Origin: Actinomycetes bacterium
GTDB lineage: Bacteria; Actinomycetota; Acidimicrobiia; Spongiisociales; UBA4744
NCBI GenBank assembly: GCA_024641205.1
Contig: JAHEDM010000068.1
Span: 2,628 to 9,501 of the forward strand
Reading direction: 5' to 3'
Length of the DNA: 6,874 nt
The notes under the pieces are model-generated. The model saw nothing but the letters and a program-made list of their open reading frames with translations. It was not told the origin of the DNA and searched no databases. Each line of letters starts with the position of its first letter. Position 1 is the first letter of the stretch. This document shows, piece by piece, positions 1-5,304 of the stretch. A program made the position numbers and the translations under genes.

Positions 1-72
1 CTTTTAGCTGGAGGCCGGCCGGGCGCGCCATGAGGTCGAGTGCGCTCTCCGAGTCGCGGTCCGAACGTGCAC

Positions 73-78
73 TAATGT
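73..78 (+). promoter_or_regulatory. Putative -10 box of a leaderless promoter for the GH1 gene
   Basis: The hexamer TAATGT fits the actinobacterial TAnnnT -10 pattern. It ends 7 nt before the ATG at 86, so transcription would begin at or next to the start codon. No purine-rich Shine-Dalgarno sequence lies between the box and the ATG. I see no good -35 element at the usual distance, so the call rests on the -10 box and its spacing alone. Confidence 0.4.
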
Positions 79-85
79 CGATCAG

Positions 86-1270
86 ATGGACGGAACGCCA
101 TTTCCCAAGGGGTTCTTGTGGGGCCCGGCCACCGCGGCTCATCAGGTCGAGGGCGGCAACTGGAACAACGACTGGTGGGCGTGGGAACACGACCCGGCCT
201 CGTCGTGTGTGGAGCCAAGCGGTGACGCTTGTGATCATTACCACCAATACCGGGAGGATATTGAGCTTATTGCGGATCTGGGATTCAACATGTACCGCTT
301 CTCGCTGGAGTGGAGCCGCATCGAGCCGGAGGAAGGCGAGTTCTCGAAGGCTGCCTTGGACCACTATGCCCGTATGGTCGGGGCCTGCCGGGAGGCCGGC
401 GTGGAACCGATCGTGACGCTTCATCATTTTACGACACCTCGCTGGGTGACCGAGCAGGGCGGTTGGGCGGCTGCGACAACCGCACATCTCTTCGGACGTT
501 ACGCAGAGCGAGTGATGGCAGCCATCGGCGACCAGTTGCAGTTGGTCTGCACGATCAACGAACCAAATGTCGTTGCCACCATGGGGTATCTGGTCGGTCT
601 CTTCCCGCCCGGTGAGCAGGATTATTCTCGGCGGGCCGCTGCCAACCAGACGTTCATCGACGCCCATCATCGGGCGGTCGAGGTGATCCGCGCCGCCGGA
701 GCGAAGGCCGGGTTGACGCTGGCCATGAGTCAGTGGGTGACGATGGACGGGGGTGAAGATGCGGTGGCGGCCCTGCGAGGTCCTTATGAGGATGTGTTTC
801 TCGCGGCTGCCCGTGGTGATGACTTCATCGGAGTCCAGACCTATACCCGCACCCGGGTTGGTCCGGCTGGCCAGCTTGGTCCGGAAGAGGGGGTCGAGAC
901 CACCTTGATGGGTTATGAGTTCTGGCCGGAAGCCCTCGAAGCCACCGTCCGTCGGGCGTGGGCGGAGACGGGGCACGTTCCTGTGCTGATCACCGAAAAC
1001 GGTGTTGCCGTAGCAGATGACGCCCGGCGCATCGAGTATGCACAACGGGCGTTGCGAGGGGTACGGGATTCTCTCAACGACGGCGTCGATGTGCTCGGCT
1101 ACACCCACTGGAGTGCCCTCGACAACTTTGAATGGGTGTTCGGGTACGGGCCAACCTTCGGATTGATCGCGGTCGACCGGTTCACCCAGCAGCGGACGGT
1201 CAAACCAAGTGGCCGCTGGTTGGGTGAGGTGGCCCGGTACAACGGTTCTCGTGGAATCGAGTTGCCATGA
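86..1270 (+). CDS. Family 1 glycoside hydrolase (beta-glucosidase-like), short form
   Basis: This is a 394-residue retaining beta-glycosidase of family GH1 with a single (beta/alpha)8 barrel. The N-terminus carries the GH1 signature FPKGFLWGPATAAHQVEG (residues 6-23), with Gln20 in the sugar subsite. The acid/base glutamate is Glu159 in TINEPN and the nucleophile is Glu304 in LITENG. The aglycone-side block SALDNFEW (343-350) is intact, so the enzyme should be active. The protein is shorter than the usual 440-480 residues. Its catalytic glutamates are 145 residues apart, against about 185 in typical members, so loops between barrel strands 4 and 7 are reduced. The strand-6 motif, usually NYYTR, reads QTYTR (251-255). 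There is no signal peptide, so it should be cytoplasmic and act on imported beta-glucosides, beta-galactosides or similar. The exact substrate cannot be read from sequence. The ATG at 86 is chosen because the conserved block begins at residue 6. The stop overlaps the next start by ATGA. Confidence 0.93.
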   Translation: MDGTPFPKGFLWGPATAAHQVEGGNWNNDWWAWEHDPASSCVEPSGDACDHYHQYREDIELIADLGFNMYRFSLEWSRIEPEEGEFSKAALDHYARMVGACREAGVEPIVTLHHFTTPRWVTEQGGWAAATTAHLFGRYAERVMAAIGDQLQLVCTINEPNVVATMGYLVGLFPPGEQDYSRRAAANQTFIDAHHRAVEVIRAAGAKAGLTLAMSQWVTMDGGEDAVAALRGPYEDVFLAAARGDDFIGVQTYTRTRVGPAGQLGPEEGVETTLMGYEFWPEALEATVRRAWAETGHVPVLITENGVAVADDARRIEYAQRALRGVRDSLNDGVDVLGYTHWSALDNFEWVFGYGPTFGLIAVDRFTQQRTVKPSGRWLGEVARYNGSRGIELP

Positions 1271-2943
1271 CCAGCGGAGCTGTCTTCGACCTGAGTGATC
1301 ATCTTGTTGACGAACTAGTCGAATTGTCACCGATCGAGGCAACTTTCGTGGGTGTCGATGGGTTCGATCATCTGTGGGACGACCTGAGTCCGGAGGGTAT
1401 TCGGGAGAGGGAGAGACGGCTGCGCCGCTACCAACGGGAATTCGTCGATCTGCCTGCCGGTCATGACCGATGGGAGGTCTTGGCAGGTCGGGTTGGCTCG
1501 GGATTTCTCGATGACGAGGTCGACAAGATCTCAGCTGGAGATCCCTTCCGCGATCTCAATACGGTTGCGTCGCCGCTGCAACATGTTCGACAGGTCTTCG
1601 ATCATATGGACACCACGACCTCCGCTGGTTGGGAGAACATCACCGTCCGGATGGAGACGCTCAACGAAGCTCTGGAGGGCTACCGGTGGACGCTGGAGGA
1701 GGGAAGGCGCGGATCTCTTCTGGTATCCCGTCGGCAGGTTCTCGCCGGAATCGAGGATGCTCGGGTTCACGCGGGCGCTGGTTCATACTTTGCATCAGCT
1801 CCCGACCGGTTTCGAGCCCGGGGCGGCGGGAAGGCTCGCCTCGAGTCACGCCTCGAGCTTGCATCGCAGCTGGCCCGGGAGGCGTTCGCAAGCTTCGCCG
1901 ACTACCTGCAGAACCAGTACCTCCCGGATGCTCCCGTCGAGGATGGGGTGGGCCGTGACCGTTATCTGCGGCATGCCCATCGACATCTCGGTATGGAGAT
2001 CGATCCGGAGGAAACCTACCGGTGGGGTTGGACCGAAGTGGCTTCGCTGCATCGACGCATGGTCGCCGTGGCAAGCCGGATTGAGCCGGACGAATCGCTG
2101 CCGGACGTGGTGCAACTCCTGAAGACAGACCCGGCTCGCTCCGCCTCAGACCCGAGCCAATTCATCCGGCTCATGACCGAACGACAGCAGCTGGCCCTGG
2201 CCGAGCTGGACCGGGTTCAATTCGACGTCCCGGAGCCCATCAAGAAGCTCGAGGTGAAGATCGCTCCGCCCGGCGGGTCGTTGGGTGCCTACTACGTCCA
2301 GCCGTCCGAGGATTACTCCCGGCCCGGGACGGTGTGGTACTCCCTCGGGAATCAGCAGGCCATCCCACTGTGGGATGAGGTGAGTACGGCCTACCACGAG
2401 GGTTTCCCCGGTCACCACTTGCAGTGCGGGATCCAGCTAACACTCGCCGATCGATTGAGTCGCCTACATCGGGTAGCCATCTGGCATCCCGGGTACGGTG
2501 AAGGATGGGCCCTGTATACCGAGCTCCTCATGGATGAACTCGGTTATCTGGAGAAACCCGAGTACGTGCTGGGCATGCTGTCGGCGGAGATGATGCGGGC
2601 CTGTCGCGTGGTCATCGATCTTGGCCTGCATCTCGGATATCGCATCCCCGTTGACGCTCCGTTCCGTCCCGGCGAAGCCTGGAGCTTCGAGACTGCGGCG
2701 AAGATGCTCACCGATCTGGCTTTCTTGTACCCCGATTATGCGACATCCGAAGTGATCCGGTACCTCGGATGGCCGGGTCAAGCGATTTCGTACAAGGTTG
2801 GGGAGCGGGTCATCCTCGACCTCCGGTCCGAAATGCAGACCCGCCAAGGTGATGAGTTCGACCTCAAAGAGTTCCATGCCCGGGTGCTCGGTTCCGGTCC
2901 TGTCGGGCTGACTCACCTGCGGGAACTGGTGCTCGACACCTAG
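1267..2943 (+). CDS. DUF885 family protein, putative zinc metallopeptidase
   Basis: This 558-residue protein matches the DUF885 family in length and in its hallmark motifs. The candidate metal site is YHEGFPGHHLQ (376-386), the HExxPGHH form typical of this family rather than the classical HExxH. A second conserved block, GYGEGWALYTE (409-419), supplies glutamates (Glu412, Glu419) that could be a further zinc ligand. The C-terminal block GQAISYKVGE (504-513) is also characteristic. There is no signal peptide or membrane segment, so a cytoplasmic location is likely. DUF885 proteins are considered gluzincin-like peptidases, but substrates are mostly unknown and none is inferred here. The ATG at 1267 overlaps the GH1 stop codon (ATGA), with only a weak purine stretch (GGAATCGAG) before it. 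Translation is therefore probably coupled to the upstream gene and the two are co-transcribed. The gene converges on the LysM-M23 gene across 36 bp, where I see no clear terminator. Confidence 0.88.
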   Translation: MTSGAVFDLSDHLVDELVELSPIEATFVGVDGFDHLWDDLSPEGIRERERRLRRYQREFVDLPAGHDRWEVLAGRVGSGFLDDEVDKISAGDPFRDLNTVASPLQHVRQVFDHMDTTTSAGWENITVRMETLNEALEGYRWTLEEGRRGSLLVSRRQVLAGIEDARVHAGAGSYFASAPDRFRARGGGKARLESRLELASQLAREAFASFADYLQNQYLPDAPVEDGVGRDRYLRHAHRHLGMEIDPEETYRWGWTEVASLHRRMVAVASRIEPDESLPDVVQLLKTDPARSASDPSQFIRLMTERQQLALAELDRVQFDVPEPIKKLEVKIAPPGGSLGAYYVQPSEDYSRPGTVWYSLGNQQAIPLWDEVSTAYHEGFPGHHLQCGIQLTLADRLSRLHRVAIWHPGYGEGWALYTELLMDELGYLEKPEYVLGMLSAEMMRACRVVIDLGLHLGYRIPVDAPFRPGEAWSFETAAKMLTDLAFLYPDYATSEVIRYLGWPGQAISYKVGERVILDLRSEMQTRQGDEFDLKEFHARVLGSGPVGLTHLRELVLDT

Positions 2944-2979
2944 CCGTACGTCGTTCCGGCCGGTCGGATCCCTGGGTGC

Positions 2980-3894
2980 CTAGCCACACGCGTCTGCAAG
3001 AGTCGGGTAGGGGTTGACCGGGTTCTCACGGTCGGCGTGGATTTCAAAGTGCAGGTGTGGGCGTGAGCCGAGGGCGTTACCGCTGTCTCCGATATACCCA
3101 ATGGTGTCACCGGCCTGGACGTATCCGTCTTTGGCGAACCGGTCCATGTGCGAGCCGATGTAGAGGTTGCCATCATCGCCTTCGAGGTTGAACTGGTACC
3201 CGCCGATATTGCCGACTACTTGCAGGAGAGTGCCACTGACCGGAGCAACGATCGGCGTTCCGCGAGCCGCAAATATGTCGTTGCCTTCATGGAACCGTCC
3301 GCCGGAGCGGGGGAAGCCCCAGTCATTGAAGAATGTCCCACCCAGGACCGGACACAACCATCCGCCGCCGTCGACCACCAACGTCGCACCGATTCTTATC
3401 AGATTCGGATTGGCAATCCGGTTCAGCTCAACGATGCTGGAAACCGTGGTCTGATAGCGGGCAGCTAATCCTCCCAGAGTGTCTCCAGCTTGAACGACAT
3501 GGGTCGTTGCGGAGCCGGTGTCTACCTGGAAAGTGTGGGTGGGAACCATGAGCTGCAATTGGGTGCCAACGTACAGAAGGTTCGGATTAGTGATGCCATT
3601 CGCCTCGGCGAGAACCGCCACCGTGGTCCCCGTCTTGCGGGCGACCTTTTGGAGCGTGTCGCCGGGCTGAACGATGTAGGCGTTTGAACCGGGGATGATG
3701 AGCTCCTGGCCTACGTAGATCCGATTCGGGTTCGAAATCCCGTTTGCCTCCGCAATGGCGGCCACGGTGGTATCCAATTCCCGGGCGATGTCGGAGAGGG
3801 TGTCGCCGCGTTTGACGACATAGGAACTGGAAGCAGCCGCCAGCATCACGAGTGCCGTCATGCCTGCAATCAACAAGCGAATGTGCTTCTTCAT
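2980..3894 (-). CDS. Secreted triple-LysM, M23-family peptidoglycan endopeptidase
   Basis: This 304-residue protein is exported and likely cuts peptidoglycan cross-links or stem peptides. It opens with a signal peptide, MKKHIRLLIAGMTALVMLAA, probably cleaved near residue 21. Three LysM domains follow at about 25-69, 73-118 and 132-174, each with a (V/Q)xxGDTL start and an NPN-x(4)-G middle; they should bind glycan. The M23 domain spans about 186-285. Its zinc ligands are His202 and Asp206 (HEGND) and His282 (HLH), with catalytic His249 (GSH) and His280. No active-site residue is missing. Cys181 and Cys303 flank the domain and may form a disulfide. The open frame extends 15 codons further upstream. 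The ATG at 3894 is preferred because it begins the signal peptide and sits 8 nt after GAGGAG, the only strong Shine-Dalgarno sequence in the window. rlmN lies upstream on the same strand, 324 bp away, so separate transcription is likely. Confidence 0.93.
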   Translation of the reverse strand: MKKHIRLLIAGMTALVMLAAASSSYVVKRGDTLSDIARELDTTVAAIAEANGISNPNRIYVGQELIIPGSNAYIVQPGDTLQKVARKTGTTVAVLAEANGITNPNLLYVGTQLQLMVPTHTFQVDTGSATTHVVQAGDTLGGLAARYQTTVSSIVELNRIANPNLIRIGATLVVDGGGWLCPVLGGTFFNDWGFPRSGGRFHEGNDIFAARGTPIVAPVSGTLLQVVGNIGGYQFNLEGDDGNLYIGSHMDRFAKDGYVQAGDTIGYIGDSGNALGSRPHLHFEIHADRENPVNPYPTLADACG

Positions 3895-3902
3895 GACGAA
3901 CT

Positions 3903-3908
3903 CTCCTC
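3903..3908 (-). promoter_or_regulatory. Strong Shine-Dalgarno sequence of the LysM-M23 gene
   Basis: GAGGAG, followed by AG, lies 8 nt before the ATG at 3894 on the minus strand. It fixes that start over the upstream in-frame codon at 3939. It also overlaps the 3' arm of a possible 8-bp long-range pairing with 3999-4006, so it could be hidden when the leader is folded. Confidence 0.75.
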
Positions 3909-4006
3909 GAGAACCGCTAGTGGATTCAACCCTTCCCAAAGGTTTTCGGCCGGTTGCCCGGCCGCCTTGAGAGAAGCGTTTCGCTTTCTAGAGTTTGGCT
4001 CGAGGA
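3904..4006 (-). ncRNA. Candidate structured 5' leader of the LysM-M23 gene (riboswitch-like, unassigned)
   Basis: On the minus strand this stretch contains, in order, three simple hairpins. The first is 3986-3974, AAGCG / AAA loop / CGCTT, 5 bp. The second is 3964-3947, CGGCCGG / GCAA loop / CCGGCCG, 7 perfect pairs closed by a GNRA tetraloop. The third is 3944-3928, AACCTTT / GGG loop / AAGGGTT, 7 pairs including one G-U. The outer arms UCCUCGAG (4006-3999) and CUCGAGGA (3911-3904) are fully complementary and would enclose all three, pairing with the Shine-Dalgarno sequence. None of the stems is followed by a U-run, so these are not intrinsic terminators. Actinobacterial genes for cell-wall hydrolases are known to carry c-di-AMP (ydaO) riboswitches. 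The 3' end here only loosely resembles that consensus and lacks its best-conserved stretch, so I do not assign a class. The folding was done by eye. Confidence 0.35.
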
Positions 4007-4218
4007 TCTTCCACCGGGGTGTGGTCTTTGAGCATCATCCGTAACCGCTGCACAGATGTGGATCCGACCCGGTGCGTGTCCGCCTGGACTTTCATCGTTC
4101 GCAGCCGCCGTTCCGGGCGCCGTCCGCTTCGTACCGAGTGGCTCCAACCAGCTTCTCGTCCTCTCCCGTCCTGAGTTTGACACCGGGCGGGGTTGAAATC
4201 TCCGGAGGCGAAAAGGGG
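4007..4218. other. Non-coding remainder of the rlmN to LysM-M23 gap
   Basis: Together with the structured leader this completes a 324-bp gap between the rlmN stop and the LysM-M23 start. I find no protein with recognisable motifs in either direction; the frames open here are extensions of shadows from rlmN. No hairpin followed by a U-run is visible after the rlmN stop. The promoter of the LysM-M23 gene should lie here, but no convincing -35/-10 pair stands out. A GGAAC followed by GATG 15 nt later (minus strand, around 4095-4115) faintly recalls an ECF-sigma promoter but is too weak to call. Confidence 0.5.
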
Positions 4219-5247
4219 CTACTGGCCGGCGGAGCGCGCCCGAAGTTGACCGCACGCGGCATCGATATCGCTGCCGCGTGTGTCGCGCAGCGTTGCATTG
4301 ACGCCTTCGCGACGGAGCACCCCCAGGAAGCCTTCGATCCGCGCGCGGCGAGCGGGCCGGTCCGGAGTCAAAGGGGTGGGGTTGAGGGCGATCAGATTGA
4401 CATGAGCATGGAGCCGCCGGGCGATGGCAGCCAGCTTGGCCGCTTGCACGTCCGAGTCGTTTACGCCGTCGATCATCGTCCACTCGATCGATACCCGGCG
4501 GTGCTTGGCAGTAAAGAATTCAGCGGCAGCAGCCTCAACCTGTTCGAGTGGGTATCGTTTGTTGAGCGGGACGAGCGTCGTCCGCAGTGCATCTTCGGCG
4601 GCATGCAGGCTCACGGCCAGGTTCACCTGCCAAGGCTCGGCGGCCAGCCGACGCATCCCAGGGACCACGCCGACCGTCGAGACCGTAATCGCCCGGGCCG
4701 AAATACCCATGTGCTCGATCATTCTCCGTATCGATTCCCGCACCCGCGCATAATTGGCGAGCGGTTCGCCCATTCCCATGAACACGATGTTGGTGATCCT
4801 GCTGGGACAACCCTTCATTCCGCCGCCGGCCAGGAAAGCCTGCGCGAAGGCGACCTGGGCGACGATCTCTCCCGCCTCGAGATGGCGCTCGAAACCGAAT
4901 TGACCCGTGGCGCAGAAAGTGCAACCCAGGGCGCAACCCACCTGGCTCGAGATACACAAGGTGGTTCTTCGGGCATAGCCCATCAGTACCGCCTCGATCG
5001 CCGCTCCGTCTGGCGTCCTGAACAGCCATTTCCGGGTCATCCCGGCGTCCGCCGACTGCTCCACCTCCAGCACGAACGGCCACAACCGGTCGGCCAGCTC
5101 AGTACGGAGGGTGCTCGGAAGGCTGGTCATCTCCTCGGTAGCGAGTACCGGGTGCTCGTACAGCCATTCCCGCAATTGGCGTGTCCGGAAGGGCGGCTCG
5201 TTCGGGAAGAGGGCCTCGAGGTTCTCCGGCTGGGTCAGGTACAGCAC
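4219..5247 (-). CDS. rlmN: RlmN, dual-specificity 23S rRNA (A2503-C2) / tRNA (A37-C2) methyltransferase
   Basis: This radical-SAM enzyme puts a C2-methyl group on A2503 of 23S rRNA, and in characterised members also on A37 of some tRNAs, which tunes decoding and peptidyl transfer. From the GTG at 5247 it is 342 residues long, within the family range. An N-terminal helical RNA-binding part (about 1-70) is followed by the radical-SAM barrel. The [4Fe-4S] cysteines are Cys105, Cys109 and Cys112 in CALGCTFCATG. The two methyl-transfer cysteines are Cys98 (LCISSQVGC) and Cys332 (DIDAACGQL). The SAM-binding GMGEPL and the VSLHA block are present. The frame stays open to a TTG at 5364, but those extra 39 residues are low-complexity, resemble no RlmN N-terminus, and would overlap the divergent permease gene. 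Homology starts at about PENLEALF, so the GTG, placed 6 nt after a TACTAT box, is preferred. It is probably transcribed alone and leaderless. Confidence 0.95.
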   Translation of the reverse strand: MLYLTQPENLEALFPNEPPFRTRQLREWLYEHPVLATEEMTSLPSTLRTELADRLWPFVLEVEQSADAGMTRKWLFRTPDGAAIEAVLMGYARRTTLCISSQVGCALGCTFCATGQFGFERHLEAGEIVAQVAFAQAFLAGGGMKGCPSRITNIVFMGMGEPLANYARVRESIRRMIEHMGISARAITVSTVGVVPGMRRLAAEPWQVNLAVSLHAAEDALRTTLVPLNKRYPLEQVEAAAAEFFTAKHRRVSIEWTMIDGVNDSDVQAAKLAAIARRLHAHVNLIALNPTPLTPDRPARRARIEGFLGVLRREGVNATLRDTRGSDIDAACGQLRARSAGQ

Positions 5248-5253
5248 CAACCC

Positions 5254-5259
5254 ATAGTA
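5254..5259 (-). promoter_or_regulatory. Putative -10 box of a leaderless rlmN promoter
   Basis: On the minus strand TACTAT fits TAnnnT closely and ends 6 nt before the GTG at 5247, so the transcript would start at the codon itself. There is no Shine-Dalgarno sequence before the GTG. The box supports the GTG over the far upstream TTG, which would place the box inside the coding sequence. No clear -35 element is visible. Confidence 0.45.
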
Positions 5260-5289
5260 CGTCGCGTCGGAATCGGGGCCGGCCGACTC

Positions 5290-5295
5290 TAGACT
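5290..5295 (+). promoter_or_regulatory. Putative -10 box of the NCS1 permease promoter
   Basis: TAGACT fits TAnnnT and ends 9 nt before the ATG at 5305, so the leader would be absent or only one to three nucleotides long. No Shine-Dalgarno sequence precedes the ATG. The rlmN -10 box lies on the opposite strand 30 bp to the left, so the two divergent promoters share the same DNA and could interfere with each other. The -35 region (GTCGGA or TCGGAA) is poor. Confidence 0.4.
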
Positions 5296-5304
5296 CTGAT
5301 ACCT

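Noticed and set aside
1..33. A plus-strand frame ending in TGA at 31-33 as the C-terminus of an upstream gene
   Set aside because: Only ten codons (LLAGGRPGAP) are visible, with the rare codon TTA and no recognisable motif; it cannot be supported.
1841..1860. Direct repeat of the word CGCCTCGAG in the DUF885 gene
   Set aside because: It encodes a plausible helix (ARLESRLELA) inside a conserved-length protein and is one of many CTCGAG words in this DNA.
1661..2122. Several 100-220 codon frames inside the DUF885 gene on both strands
   Set aside because: All are compositionally biased shadows of a coding frame that contains clear family motifs.
2944..2979. A bidirectional terminator between the convergent DUF885 and LysM-M23 genes
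   Set aside because: Only a short CCGGCCGG palindrome is present, with no proper stem-loop or T-run on either side.
3947..3964. The CGGCCGG-GCAA-CCGGCCG hairpin as an intrinsic terminator of rlmN
   Set aside because: No U-run follows it on the minus strand (AAAACCTTT follows), and it lies about 255 bp past the rlmN stop.
4072..5292. A 406-codon plus-strand open frame opposite rlmN
   Set aside because: It is antisense to a full-length rlmN with all catalytic residues. Its translation is rich in Arg, Gly, His and Pro without recognisable domains, as expected for a GC-rich shadow frame.
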